The notes: a model not told the origin generated them from the letters alone. 64,000 nucleotides of DNA from Dichotomocladium elegans (GCA_025716815.1 JAIXMN010000020.1:558001-622000); one strand, 5' to 3'. Numbered from the stretch's first letter, positions 38,161 to 51,990 are shown. Numbers and translations: made by a program.

Positions 38161-40430
38161 GTTTCGACCCACCCCGTCCCCCCGGATTTCCCCACAAGGG
38201 ATTAAAAACTTTGGTGTCCGCACCCAGAAAAAGTTAGTTCGACTATTTCTAAGTCAGCCAAGGTTGACCGGCCTGCAGGGACATCTACGGACTTTGAGGA
38301 TTACTTACACCTGCAAAGTGATCAGAGATATCCCATTTCGTGTCAATGCGATCCAGACCACAAAAAATGCATTGGGTATTCTTTTAATAGCCAAAACCAA
38401 TGCCGTTCTGGGAATTGGAATACATCACTTTACTACTGTAGTTCGGATCTAAGAGCGATTTTGCGAATGAAGCAAAGCGCGGTCGAGGAGACTATCGCTA
38501 GAAGAAAAAAGAAGAAACTACAGAAACGCTATGTTGTTGATTGAAGGACTAGAGTACTGATTGTCTTAGCTTTTTAACAACGTTCAGGACAGTATATATC
38601 CAAACTTGGTCGTTTTCCCCTTAGCGCCTATCTCTTCCAAAGTTTGTTGAGATATCAGTCTATTGTCAAAGCCGTGTTCATAGCAATATTTTTATCTTTC
38701 AGCAATCACTCAGGAGCGTGACTAATATGGCCCTATTGCTGTAAAGCGCCTCGTCGATATCGCTGTGCAAGGAAGACCCTATGTGTGCTTGGGGTTTACG
38801 CTGAGGGTCGAAAATCCGCCCCTGGAAGTCAGTGAGCACTAAATTAAGGGCTAGTTCTCCGTTAGGTAAAGAATCGATAGATACATGAAACGTAGATTGT
38901 CAGCTACGAATGGGAAGAGTCAATGATTCTGCACCAACGAAAAAGCTCAAAATATACCTGAAGATGCCTGGCCACTACGCATTTGATAGATGCGACAAAG
39001 GAAGTCTGGAGAAACACAGTGGTCAGTTGAATGATCTAAGCCATGGCGAGAAATCCTCACATTTCCCGTGTGCATACATCGCTCCCCAAGAAATATCAAG
39101 TTTTCTGGGATTTCCAGGGTCATTGCCCTTTGTTAGTAACATTAAAACGGTATGAAAAGCTGAAACGCTTTGAAGAGATGCTGAAGACGCTGTTGATACT
39201 GGATCTATTCGGACATAAGAGATATGTGGATAAAATTCTCTCCTTCTGTTACATCCGAGGCATAGAGCTCTGAAAAGGACTGCGAAGCATACCACATCAT
39301 TGGGAAATTGGGCTGCAATCTAATCACATATACTACAAACGAAGTCGGCAAGTTTTTACTGTACCTGTGAATGGATTCATGGAGACACTGCGCTCAGGTA
39401 AGAACGTTAAAATCGTACCACTAAAATAAATCTTTTCCCACATCTGTGAAACCGAATATGTACACATACCTGTGTGTGCATGTCTACAGTGCACAGCGAT
39501 ATTATTTCAACATACATGTTATTGCTGACCATCAAAGAAAAAGCATCGATGTTGGTATCCTGTCACTTCCAAGATAAACCCTAATGCATTCGGAACACAA
39601 CTCAAAGCCTATGTTATCCAAACCATCCGCCTTATTTTCAAAGTAATCAGCATAGCTGGCTTCCCCTCCATGCTAAAACAAAAGACCATCTCAGCGTTAG
39701 TGTATCTGAACCATACATATGAGGTCCTAGCACCTCGCTATTCTGTCACACCTTCAAACAAGCATTTCCCTAAAGTGTCCGGTACGAGTACTAGGAGTTG
39801 CTTTAAATACTATCTATCTGAGAAAGAGATATACCCAGAGGCTATAAATCCTTTTGAGAGCCGAATGTTTGTTCAAGGGTTCCCCAAAGACACATCTTCA
39901 GTCTGAAAAAATGAGGAAAGGATGATTGGAGTGGATGATTAGCGTCGTACAAATTGCGAGAATAGCCGTTTGCGGCTTTAATGAATCTTCCTCACACTTT
40001 CTTGGTTTCATTTACGGGACCTAGCCGATATAGAATTACATGTATAAGCATATATATTCTAGATAACTGATAAATGGTCTCTTTATCTTCCATTGTAATT
40101 CTACCAATATTAGAAGACAAGTACGGAAAACGAACTTTTCACATCATGGGCCAGTGCAACAATTGAGATCCACAATCATAATGCTTTTTATTCTGCGAAT
40201 TGATGTCTAAATCTATTCTGTCAGACAAGCATAACTTTATATTTTGTGAGACCCAGATTCATGATGATTTATATATCGTATCAGAACTTCAAATCTTTTT
40301 TACTCTAATCCTTTTACTCTGAAGGTATTTTACATCTGAGCGAATTTATATCAGTTGGCTTTAACAATTGTTTAGCAGAATATTCCGGCCGAGACAAACC
40401 ACAAATAAAAGATAATAACAATTCTGAGCT
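38161..40430. other. gene-poor 2.3-kb spacer
   Basis: The first few hundred bases should hold the kynurenine monooxygenase promoter. Coding-like fragments near 38910-39290 and 39601-39906 (for example SVTPSNKHFPKVSG) are short, broken and without recognisable motifs; they may be remnants of a mobile element. No gene is called. Confidence 0.45.
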
Positions 40431-41792
40431 ATGTGTGATATCAACGTCGAAGAAACCACTCAAGATGCCGTTCAACATCGGTATGAAGGAGGAAGGCGAT
40501 TCCACGGCGATGAAAACGCGCCCTATATTTTGCCTAATGATGCTGAAGGTTAGCATGGATGCATTACAGGACAAACCACAGATAAATAAATGACTATGGG
40601 TACTAAGCAAAGTTTCTTAATAGAGGATGATCGCTTACATCTTCAGCACAAAGCCTTGAAACTCGCGTTTGGCACAAGTTTTGACGCCCCTATTGAGCAA
40701 TGCCTTGATGAAGGAACAAACGTTCTCGACTCTGCATGTGGTACGTGCACTTATTCAGATGCGTTGCAAGTATGTCACAGTCTGACACATATCATCAAAC
40801 CTTATCTTGGTGGTTCTATGCGCAGGCCCTGGATCATGGACTCTCGAAATGGCGAAGAGGTTCCCGAACTCTAAATTTTATGGTACCGATTTGTCTTCTC
40901 GGTTCCCGGATCAGAACAAGCCAGATAATACCGAATTCCGTGTTCTTAACATTGTTGATGAATCCCCATTTGAATCAAACTACTTTGGGTACATTCATCA
41001 GCGTGCTGTTACTCTGGGAATCAAAATAGCCGACTGGCCTAAGGTAATAAGCCCGAGCGTCTGTGAGAACCCGGTGCATGGAAAATATCCAGCGTATATT
41101 AAGCTAATATAACGGCCCGCAATGGATAGATACTTGAGAATATAAAACGTACCTTGAAACCAGGAGGCTGGGTTGAACTTACCGAGGTGAATTTGATCAA
41201 TACTACCTTCCGGGAAACACGTCAAGTAATTTGAACATGATAAAACTCACATGTGTACATTTTTTAGTTCTCCTTTGCGGAATCATACAATCTAGGCCCT
41301 GTTACGAAGTTTGGAAATGATATCAGTGAGAACTCTCTACGACGTCAATCCAGTTGAGAACGTTTCTAACCAAGACGAAATAGGCTTCAAGTTGATGGCG
41401 GCGGGTGGAATGGACCCTGACCTGGGTTCAAAGCTTACCAATATGCTTTCTGAGGCTGGCTTTGTCAATGTTCAAAAACGATCGTTTGATGTGCCTATTA
41501 ATCATGGCGGTGAATTGGGAGAAATATTCTGGTGAGTGTGTAGGGAAGTTCACGTGTTCATTTCCATGAAAATTAGATTTTATCATCTTTATTGAAACGT
41601 ATATACAGGTACGATTTCAAACGAGGACTAGAATCGTCAAAGTTAGCCTATGCAAGGGTTCATCCCGAATTTGAGGAGCCTGGTGTTTATGAGAAATTCC
41701 TCGAAGATATGGGTGAAGAATCCAAGATCAACAAAACGACAATCCGGTGGACGCGTGCGTTTGCTCAAAAGCCTTTGGAGAGCGACGACTAA
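40431..41792 (+). CDS. SAM-dependent methyltransferase, tandem copy 1
   Basis: Class I methyltransferase of unknown substrate. Exons: 40431..40548, 40624..40740, 40826..41043, 41130..41186, 41268..41325, 41384..41531, 41609..41792, giving 299 residues. The N-terminal RYEGGRRFHGDENAPYILPND is followed by DRLHLQH. The SAM-binding motif I is NVLDSACGPGSWTLEMAKRF, then YGTDLS (acidic loop), FRVLNIVD, LKPGGWVELTE (post-motif) and the C-terminal WTRAFAQKPL. The type, with DxxCGPG and LKPGGW, is common in fungi and includes LaeA-like and small-molecule methyltransferases. Each internal exon has a counterpart in the neighbouring gene, showing a tandem duplication. Confidence 0.88.
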
Positions 41793-42717
41793 GCAAATTA
41801 CTCTGGTATCTTGATCTTAGATCTGTTAGAACTCCATATTCTTTGTATTCCGATGTTATGGATCAGTTGAATAGATGAATATCGGCGAGTCTCAAATACC
41901 AGAATGTTCAAGGCAACCACCCGATTCTTCCTTGACATTTTTTTTTGAAGCGAAATCTGGGAATTGTTAATTTTGTTGTACGCACTGATTTGACAATCAT
42001 GACTAATGCAAAATGAGAAGAGAAAGCCAGGTAGCCTTACTTGTCAGTGGAAATGGAATGCAAGAACACTACTGTCATAATATGTTTTGATAACGTCTCA
42101 AACCTTGGCTTCCATGTAAATCTAAATGCGAAGCTTCTCAAGAAGTCGATACAACTATTTTTCTTTTTCGTCAATGCGTTATACATAAGGCGTGTTTAAC
42201 GAGAAGGAATTTGTCTGGCATGCGATGTGATGATCTCACCTATTTACATCTGTCTTTTCTTATAGATCCTCGGTTTAACCTCTATTCATGGCGGGAAGCC
42301 GATAAATCACACTAAGCGATCCCCGTTTCCCTGCTCATTGCGACCATATGAAGTATGATAAACAATAGATCGATGTATTTCACTAAACATTTGATCTGAC
42401 AAAATGACCGGATATTTTACAAGTATTTTCGAAAAATCACGCGCGAAAGCTCTATACTGCATTGGATTAATGTGCGTTATAATTGCAGCAAAAGCTACAG
42501 GATATCATATCTGTGTGGTACCTATGATACTTACCCAGGAATGGCTTTAGTTTCGGAAATTCATGTATTACACATTTTGATTGTGCACACACCATCTGCA
42601 AAAGCTTGTGAAACTTGTAGCGTAAGCCGGTTGTAGCAGCACTATAAATTTGCTGGCAAGAGTGGATTTCTTTCTACTCAATTTTATCAGCTTTACAGTA
42701 TATGCACCCGAACTCAC
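41793..42717. other. spacer between tandem methyltransferases
   Basis: 925 bp, AT-rich, no supported gene. The end should contain the promoter of copy 2. Confidence 0.6.
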
Positions 42718-44209
42718 ATGGACTGCTTCGGATTCTTCAGGGGCTTTAACAGAGATTCTCTCAAGAAAATCAAGAGAACCATCGCTAAGAACAATAACTC
42801 TATTATATATGACATTCCGCCCTCGTCTCATCCTGGTGCCACCTCTAGCGCTGTTCTGAAGAGCCAAACTACATCCCCCCACCGGTATGAAGGTGGTCGA
42901 CGTTTTCATGCAGATGAAAGTATACCCTACATTCTTCCCAGCGATGCTCAAGGTTAGTATATGTTTCGTTATGTATATTTAGATTCATATGCTTGTAAAA
43001 ATAAAATAATTTCTATAGAGGACGACCGTTTGCATCTTCAGCATTGGGCAATAAAATTAGCTTTTGGTTCTAATTTTGATGCCCCTGTTCAGCATGCCCT
43101 CGAACATGGGATAGATGTGCTTGATTCTGCGTGTGGTACGTATCACATCCTCGGATGTATTGAAGAACTACAAGAAGGTTTCTGGAGCTACAATAAGCCC
43201 TATTCTGGCGTTCTACGTATACGCAGGTCCTGGAACGTGGATGCTCGAAATGGCAAACATGTTTCCGAACTCCAAATTCCATGGCACCGACATTTCAACT
43301 CGGTTCCCCGACCAAATTAAACCGGGAAATTCCGAATTCCGTGTCCATAACATCGTCAATGATCCACCATTTGAAAAAGACTGCTTTGGATACATCCACC
43401 AGCGACTAGTTGTTCTTAGCATTAAAATAGATGAATGGCCAACGGTAATATGCCTGTGTTTAGGGAGTGGGCCTAACAGTAATATGAACACCCATAACAC
43501 CAATATAACATGTTTCCTTCTCACAGATGAGCCTATTTACGATTAGGTTCTCGAAAACTTAAAGCTCACGTTGAAACCTGGGGGCTGGATTGAACTTACA
43601 GAGGTGAATTAGCCAACAATGTCTTCTGATAATACTTTACGTAGTCTTAACGCTGGAAAACTCATATGCGTACATTTCTTAGTTCTCCTTTGCGGAAGCA
43701 TACAATCTTGGTCCCGTCACAAAGTTCGGAAATGATATGAGAGCTAGTTATGAAGTGGGTTTACTGGGGTAAATTACTAATGAAGAAAGAAAAAACAAGG
43801 CTTCAAATTGATGGCGGCGGGTGGCATGGATCCTGATCTTGGTTCGAACCTTACCAAGCTGCTCCTCAAGGCAGGGTTTATTAATATTCAGAAACGTTCG
43901 GTCGATTTTCCAATTAATCATGGCGGGAAGCTAGGAGAGCTTTTCTGGTATGTGGTATAGTACAGCATAGCATGTATAGGTCTACTGGACTACGATATAG
44001 TTATGCTCTATATATTTCACTGTAGGTACGACTTCAAGGAAGGGCTTGTGTCTTCGAAGCTGGCTTACACGAAGATCCATTCCGAATTTGAGAAGCCTGG
44101 TGTCTATGAGAAGTTTCTTGAAGATATGGGCGAAGAATGCAAGACCAACAAAACAACAATTCAGTGGACGCGTGCTATTGCACAAAAGCCTCTGAGGAGC
44201 GACACCTAA
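42718..44209 (+). CDS. SAM-dependent methyltransferase, tandem copy 2
   Basis: Paralogue of the gene at 40431. Exons: 42718..42952, 43019..43135, 43227..43444, 43547..43603, 43683..43746, 43800..43947, 44026..44209, giving 340 residues. Exons 2, 3, 4, 6 and 7 have exactly the same lengths as in copy 1. Motif I is VLDSACGPGTWMLEMANMF, followed by HGTDISTRFPDQ and LKPGGWIELTE. The N-terminus is about 39 residues longer (GFFRGFNRDSLKKIKR). Exon 5 is 6 nt longer because the donor used in copy 1 is lost: GTGAGA became GAGAGC, and a GTTATG donor further on is needed to keep frame. A perfect TACTAAT-like branch site lies in that intron. Probably functional, but this junction should be checked against RNA. 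Confidence 0.84.
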
Positions 44210-47200
44210 ATACATATATATATATACCTTAAAAAATAACTACTCGTACTTATAACTGAGCACGATAGCAACTATGTATTTTTCTTTGTAGCTGCTCATC
44301 TACCGTTTACCTAATTTTTTTTTTTCGTTTCAAAAGCAACCACACCTTCTCAACTTGACAAGATAAATATTGTCTCTTCTATATGTGAATGTGTTATGTA
44401 TTATTGGTACAAAATGCGAGAGAACGTGTGATTTTCACGCCACACCAAAGAAAATGAACATTGGTCGTGAAGACTTCTGCGTTCATTTACTGATTCATAG
44501 GGTGTGGCGTGATTTTGAGCCTCGTTGAGCAGGATTGTACATAGAAGAGAGCTGCTGGTATCATTCGGATACCGCTTTTTGATGAGACCAGAAAAATGGA
44601 CTTTGCAAGAGCCTATGCATACCAAAATTCGGCTTTTGATTTTATTGATAGGCCTGTAGCTGTTGCCACATACTGCTCAGCAAGCATTACAGACGGTATT
44701 CTAGAGAAATAAGATCCTCTGTTGTGTGACTCAGCTAAGCGCCTCCAATGAGAAATGCCGTCAAATATCTGAGGGCTGAATCGATATTTAGAACCCCACA
44801 ACATGCTTAACATTGACTGCACATTTTATCAGTATAGTGGTATCTTTTCTTCCAAGCAGGTTAAATTAGTAGAACAAATTGACGGTCGATTCCGACCTGG
44901 AAGTATATATGTGATCATTCCTTTACGTTATTGCAGCGAATATCTAAGTAATTATTTTATAAAAGATTTCTATATATAAGTCTATATTCCTTGATCTTCT
45001 TGGAAAGCGACCAAGCGCATGTGAGGGTGGGAGCATATATACTTCCACGTCTGCGTCTCTAGTCTAACGGAGGAATTATTGTTATAACGAAATTGATCTG
45101 CACTCAATATATCAATTTGACTTAGCATAATCCTACTTTTCACAGATATTGCGTTTGTACAGCCAGTAATAGTGATCTGAGAATTATCAAGCGCCGCGTA
45201 CGTTCCTTGAGTACGTGTTGATGTCCTGAACTGCTCGTAGCCTAATATCCGGCCAATAGCCGATTTCCTGTTACTGCAGCTGAAGGGATAGAAACCCTGA
45301 GTGATAACCACATATGATGAGTAGCGGATGATTGGTGTCGACAGATAATACTCGTTCCGTCAGGAGAGCCCTGATCCATAACAATTCGCGTAAAACAGAA
45401 TTGTTTTTATTCAATTACTACAAGTGCTGGCCTTTGTATCACATTTTCTTTTGTTTCAATTCAGATGAGATACCATCACAAGCACCTGGAGAGAAAACAG
45501 TTTTATTTTGTTTGGTGAAATATAAAATCATTATAATAGAAACGTCACAAGGGAGTTATAATTGCAGGGTAAACAGCAGTTTGAGCATTGTTGTTTCTTC
45601 GACCTATCCTTCGAGATCGCCCGGGACTGGGTGGCCAGATGTAGGAAGAGCAGCATGAAGAACAAGTGCATGAGCGTTTTCAGAGGCCCAAATCGTTGCA
45701 ATTATAAGAATGGGCAGCAGCAAGAGACCGAGGAAGCCAGGACTGACCTTATTTGGGGTACACATCTTGTTTTAAATTTTTTTGGAGTAATAGTTGACCG
45801 AGTTCAATTCCATATTCCTTCCCTAACTATTTATATGCGTCTGGACGAGCAAAAAACTCATTAGTAATAAAGGACGGTTCTTTCTCGATACCTTGGCAAC
45901 ACTTCTCATACGAGAAAACCCATGTCCATAACGGATCAATTGTCTGATGACAAGTGGTTGTTATTAAACAATGAAAGACATAAGGCTCTTTTTCCTACAG
46001 TCGCTGGAAAACCTTGATTTCAATGGGTCCATTTTTCACAAGTGCTCGATTGCTTTCAAAACAATGGCCCTCATTTTCAAACGCTTGTATCGTCAAACTG
46101 GGTGCTTACAGTTGACCGATAGTAAAATAAGCGTCATAGAGAAACAAGGATCCGAAATGTTATCGCTGTCTTAGACTGGACCATGGTGATCGCATTCAAG
46201 ACTTACAGGTTTATCGCAGCTGCAGAATGTTTGTTCCGTATCGCAAAGTCATGGTAACATATTTGTTTTAACAGTACATATCATCAAATAACCTCCACTC
46301 GGCGAATGGACGTTTGATGGTGACGTCTTATAGTATGGCCATTGCACAATCCAACATGCTATGGGTGATTCCAATGGAATGTTGCCCAAATGACAGACAA
46401 CTCAAAAGACCTCTAGGCGCATAGAACATGTTCCAAAAAGATCAGGAACATTGAATTGGAGGTGTAATCCTGTTTCCAACGAAGGAACTCTTGATTTATT
46501 CTTCACCAGACAATAAAATCTAGTTCGTCATGAAGAACACCTCCACATAAATTGACTGTGTATTGTAAAACGGCATAAGTCTGTCCAAAATGTTACGCAG
46601 GTACAGCACTACTCTTCCCTGTTGCTCTGTCATCATACCTTGTTTATGTTGTCTGCAACAAGTTTTATTCATTTAATAATGACGATTAATGAAGTATTTG
46701 TCGATTATATTTTAGGCTTATTCATGCAGTTGGCGTCGCTTGGCTGTTAGGATATACGAGAACATTCTAACCTCGCGCAATAATAACATTTGAAGTGTCC
46801 GTCTAAGAAGAAATAGTCCATTTCCATTCTGGTATTTAACTATTGCCCTATACATTCTCTAATGGAACTTCTTTGCCCTCACCTCGGCTCTAGTTCTGGT
46901 GCCTCGATTCGGGTTTTGAATGGAATCGAACGGAACCGGGGAATCCTAATCCTTATTTTCTTGTCCAAACGTAGCTACACCTTCACACGTTTTATAATAT
47001 CAAAGCATGTATAGAAGACTCCAGGAGAATATAAAGGCAAAAGTAGTCATAAAAAAATTGGTATCTGCTAGAAGTGATAAATCTTATATTTACAGGGTAC
47101 TTTTTGGATATACCGGGTGAGATATTGCTTTTTATGTGGTTCTAAGCTGTTTTTTTCTTTTTACTACCACAGTGATCCTCATGGAAGATAAGCTTTGACT

Positions 47201-48506
47201 TGGCAAGGATTTGCATCGACCTGGAAAGGATGGAGAATGGGTGTGACACAAGGATGCGAGGACATCAATGCTGCAAAGCAATTTGCTTGCTCGGAAGCCA
47301 CATGTTTGGATTCTACCCAAAATTCCACTGCGAATGCAGCTACATTGAGCGTTATTGAATCCTAGTAAATGTGAAACTCGAGTAAGCTGCAACTGACACG
47401 ATTAGGAGCTTGATAGAAATCTTCAAAGTATTTATAATACTATGTTTCCTCCCGAGTGGATGCCAGCTACTGATTTACCCGTTTTATAACAGCAATTTGT
47501 AGCATTGCAGAGGCTTTATCGAGGTCTGGATAGACATTCGGGTGTTGGACCCAGATATTATGCATTATATCCGGAAGAGCCATCAAGACATTGGTTAGAT
47601 ATTTTGATCATGGCCTCAAGTCATTGTTAATCATGAGATGCGACTGCGAAATTTGCTCTACAATAAAGATAAAGAGCGGCTGAATTGAATACTGCTCCAT
47701 AGTGCAGAAACATCTCTCGACTAAGAGAGTAATCACATTTCGCAAAGGACATGCTTATCTTTCTCAAACCATTACTGAGGCAAGCTTATCCATACCCATC
47801 TCCATACATGGTTCCCTTTAGGACTTGGACACTTGGCTGCGATTGCCAAAGAACTACCTAGACTGAGAAATCCTCATTTGGTTCTGAGAAGGTTATTGGT
47901 AGGAATCACGGATCACATTAATAAACGTATTTCCCTTTGCAGGGAATTTAAAGAATAAGCTATGAACAACAATGACAGAAGTCGCTGGATGAAAAATAAA
48001 GAAGTGCGCTCCTATCCTGTGTTATGTAGCAGGAAACTCATACCGAGGAAGAGCTGTGACTTTGTGCAGAACTCCTAATGATCCCGTGATATGCCAACAC
48101 TTTGTATGCTGGCCAATTATACCCGTCCGCATGCTGGTACCCCGTGACAAAATTACCCAATTCTCCATTTGTTCTCTTGATGGCAAAGTAACAAATTAGG
48201 CAAGCCAACTTTCCACTGACTTTGCAGGTCTAAGGCAACAACAGTTCCATAGATAATAACGAAAAACTAGAACAGATTCGTTCTCTATTCATATCATGTA
48301 AAAGGTACAATGGAAAAATCAAATATAACATAAAACTACACACCTAGTCTAGAGGTAGGGAACAATAAAGGGAAAAAAGAGCGGCTGAATGGGAAATGAA
48401 GATGACGGGAAAGAGAAGAAGAGCTGGTATCTATAAAAATACCGAAAGCATATAGGACGCGCACGCAGGAGGAAGGGGGTGGTGATGGCGTTGTAGATAC
48501 GTGGAA
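44210..48506. other. 4.3-kb gene-poor region
   Basis: No gene is supported. It begins with an AT run (44213-44224) after the methyltransferase stop. Several short ORFs (44982-45311 minus, 45332-45864 plus, 47132-47392 minus) lack domains and consistent splice structure. Their composition suggests old degraded elements rather than genes. I saw no tRNA-like cloverleaf or CRISPR-like spacing. Confidence 0.45.
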
Positions 48507-50202
48507 TTACCGACCGTTCATGGCGTCCTTGCACCATTCGTAAGTGACAAAACTGACGCCCATGGCTGGTGCGACCTTGAGATAGTTGGGGATCATGCCC
48601 TTGTACAGGCCACGCACACCTTCATTTCTGACCATTGTTTTGATAGCATCCCAGGTACCTTTGTATTTGTAATCGATCGTCGCCATGCCGGTTACCTGCA
48701 TCCGCCGCCGTAACACATCTTCAACAAGATAACAGGAATCAGCATCCTGCCCGTTATCTCATTTTTTTAGTGACCTGAGCCTTACCAAGTGGGTAGGTGA
48801 TTGTCTGGGCAATACATCCTGCAACAGCACCGCACACAAGTTTTCGAGTTGACGACGGTTTATCACTGCCTTCTGGGATCATTAGGAATTTAAGACCTTC
48901 GTAGCATTGGAAGTTGATGGCCACATAGGGTGCAACGCCCTATCCAACAAAAACACAGCCGACCCGGGCTTCGTATTAATTCATGCATGAAAAACTCCCA
49001 CCCCCCGGCCAGGATGATTAAGTACATTACCAAGGTTGTTGGCCACAATCCGCGATAAAGACCAAGCCATCCGCCTTCGTTTTTATAAATATGGATCATC
49101 AAGGGCAGGATGCCTGGCAATTTCTTTTGCGGTGCCCCTGTGCCGCGCATGTTGCCTTCGAGCGTTGCCGACAGAACTGAAAGACGAGTGCGGACCATGT
49201 CGAGCGGATAAGTGCAGGCTACAGATACGACACCTGCGATACCACCTGCGGTCAGGCGGCGCGGGGTGTCGAGCTCGGTCTTGCCGGGTTCCATTAGCAG
49301 GGATTTTGAGTATTCGTACGCAGCGAATTGACTGGCACTGTAAGGAATAATACGGATGACGTTCGTGCCGTTACCACGCATAAGGCCCATGAAGCCTTCC
49401 TCGCGCCACATTTTGGCTAGGGTAGGAAAAACTCCTTGATATGCAGCAGGCTCCGGGCCTTGGACCTAGAGTGGAGCGAATAATGCATAAATATTAGTAT
49501 TCGCCGTGCGGTCCCGAAAATGACATGTGACAGCAGCATGCCTGGAATAAAATCTTCATTCGCTCCACGGGAGACACCACCGTACGTGAGACGGCGCCTG
49601 CCAGACCTAGTATTTTTTTTGGAAGAGTAAGCAGGTATCAACACTATTGGGGTCGGGGAACTTTTAACCAGGGTCAGGTCTACACTTACCACCTGCGACT
49701 AGATGCTTGAATGTGTCCGACTCGACGATCATTTTCCAGCTCTTATTTTCGGCCGTCTGTGAAATGGCGTTTGGAATAATATGCACAATCCGTTCAATAT
49801 GATCAGTTGTAATCTCGCCAGAAGGAATGGCATGGCTGCTGACAAGCTGGGCAAACTCGTCGTAGGACATGCGACCCTGTGTTTTCGTGATCACGGTAAC
49901 CTGGTTCCTGAGCTTATTCATGGCTGCCTTTGGAAATAGAAAAGTATTAAGCATTTGTATCTTATCGGTTAAGGTTGCTCAAGAGGATTGTCAGAGAGAG
50001 AAGGGCGCATATCAGTTCTTTGAAGAGGGACGCTAGACGCAGGGGAAAACTTGGGAGGATGGGAAGGTACCTCGTTAATGGGAGCTTCGGTGGAAGCACA
50101 AATGGCATTGAGATCATTGACATCGATATGACCATCGTTGTTGTGGTCGAGGAAAGTGAAAAGTTTCTGGAGACTCCAGGGCTCCGAGTCGTCCTGGAAC
50201 AT
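48507..50202 (-). CDS. EF-hand mitochondrial carrier (SCaMC/Sal1-like ATP-Mg/phosphate carrier)
   Basis: Inner-membrane carrier of the calcium-regulated adenine-nucleotide class. Exons from the Met at 50202: 50202..50071, 49927..49690, 49606..49542, 49465..49031, 48939..48786, 48718..48507, giving 411 residues. An EF-hand loop near the N-terminus reads DHNNDGHIDVND. The three carrier repeats carry SPVERMK, YPLDMVRTR and YPLDVLRRR, with FMGLMRGNGTNVIRIIPYSA, WLGLYRGLWPTTLGVAPY and RGLYKGMIPNYLKVAPA after them. The intron 49541..49466 must use a GC donor (CAG|GCATGC) to give KILFQVQGPEPAAYQG. More N-terminal coding sequence is likely: an open frame from a Met at 50390 leads toward it, but the connecting intron would be unusually short, so the true start is open. 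Confidence 0.88.
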
Positions 50203-50390
50203 GATCACTGGGAAAAGGAGAGAAAAGAAGAGAAACAACAAATAATGTGTCCTAGGCGATTCTTTGCCTCAGCGTCCGCCGCCCAGGGGTTGGCAGGCGG
50301 AGAGCAGGGAACCGGAGGGGGTCTTTCAGCGGGGTTGCGGGGGAATTGCCAATTCGAGTAAATAAGAGAGTGTTTGAAGGGCTCGATCAT

Positions 50391-51990
50391 GTGCTCTACG
50401 TTGTGCCTGTCCCGGGGGATTGTTTGAGCCCATCCACAGCTTTTGCATAATTTCTTCCCTAAAAACACAACGGAACATGTCGTCATCAATAACTTCATTT
50501 CAAATAAGCTTAAGAAATTTCCGTTTGTATCATCTCAGCCGTTCTGCGTCCGCATCCAATATAAACCCATCTTGCCCGGATGCGTAAGTTGCTTACATAG
50601 TGACTGCCTCATACGTGAGTCCATATTAATGCAGTATAAGAAGCTGGCACAGATCCGCTTTCGACATACATCGATGATATTCGTCTGACCCAACCGCTCG
50701 GAATTTTCCTAATAAGGATACGTTATTGCTTACTGCGTCTGTATCCGGTATGGCCGTAGCAGCATGGACACAGATCTCCTTAGTTTGCATGAAATAACGT
50801 GTTGTATTGCATCGAACAGATCCATGCATTCCGCAATATTCTTTCAAATTCGCCATTACTTAGACCTGCGCTGATCGACAGTATAGAGATAGGGTGATCA
50901 AATGATCAATGCATTTGTAATAAGGTAATTCTGGATTATCCCAATATGGTAACCATGACCCGATCCTAAGAGGAAAAACACTCAACCATTTCAAATGCGA
51001 TTACTATTTACCTCGACATTCACCTCAACGCGCACTTGATGGCTTGTGTGGCTGATATTCAGTGAGGTATCCTTGATCATCACTCCGTTGGGAGTTAAAC
51101 AAATGACTTCCAGCATTATGTACGTAGTTCGGATGAGCTCAGCATGCTTATTTCTTCATAAAAGAGGCTATTAGTCCTTGGAGGTCTTCGTTTGCTTCGC
51201 GCACATAAGAGCTGTTCAACAATGTATGTTTGGATTTCAACGCAGGATCCGTGTGCCGCGGCGTACATACATACAATGAAAGCACGAGCCGAACTTCGTG
51301 GCCTATACGTCGTGTTCCTAACTTTCTCACGAGTTCCTAATAGAGAGCTCTGAGCTATGCATGGGTGTTCTAATAGGACTATGGCATTTTGTGTAACTGA
51401 GTGTCTGCGTCTGTCAGTATTTTTTATAGTACAACGATCCACTGCCTTGGGTTCCTTTTTCGCAGATAGATACAAGTTGTGAACAGCTATTTGATAAAGC
51501 CATAATATCTTATTGTAGCTCCACTACACAGTTATTACAAACTTGTCGAATTAAAATGTAGGGACCTCCATCGAGCGCGTGATAGCCGCACTTGTAATAG
51601 AAAATTAGATAAGGGTTACAGTGACCTGGAGGCGATAAGAAATTTCATTTCTAAAGCTGGACCAGTTGTTTAGCTTTTGCTCGGGAACCCCATTAAACAG
51701 CAAAGCTCCATTAAAGCCACAGACATGTAAGCTATTTAAAAACACCATGCTGGAGCCGTTCCATCCATTTCTTTTCCCTCGAAGGAATGGATTATTTACT
51801 GCGCAATCATGATGGTGAGTTGGCAATGGTGGAAACTCGATCGGTGATAGGAGAAGTGCGTGGGAAAACTCGGAATTTCCGACGCATTAGTTTTGCTCTG
51901 TTAGATACACATTATTGGCCTGTTATCAACCGTCATTTTGAAGCTCTTGTCTTCGTTTTTTTCTTTTGCCTGCTAAGGCTCTGGCTACTC
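50391..51990. other. intergenic, divergent promoters
   Basis: 1.6 kb between the minus-strand carrier and the plus-strand asparaginase gene. A frame upstream of the asparaginase start is open from 51787 and could be 5' coding sequence or leader. Minus-strand ORFs near 51116-51475 show no motif. Confidence 0.5.

Noticed and set aside
44210..48506. Hidden gene in the gene-poor region
   Set aside because: Short ORFs lack start context, splice continuity and protein motifs on both strands.
51787..51990. In-frame 5' extension of the asparaginase
   Set aside because: Includes a hydrophobic stretch not expected in a cytosolic type I asparaginase. The Met at 51991 is the more likely start, though I note the alternative.
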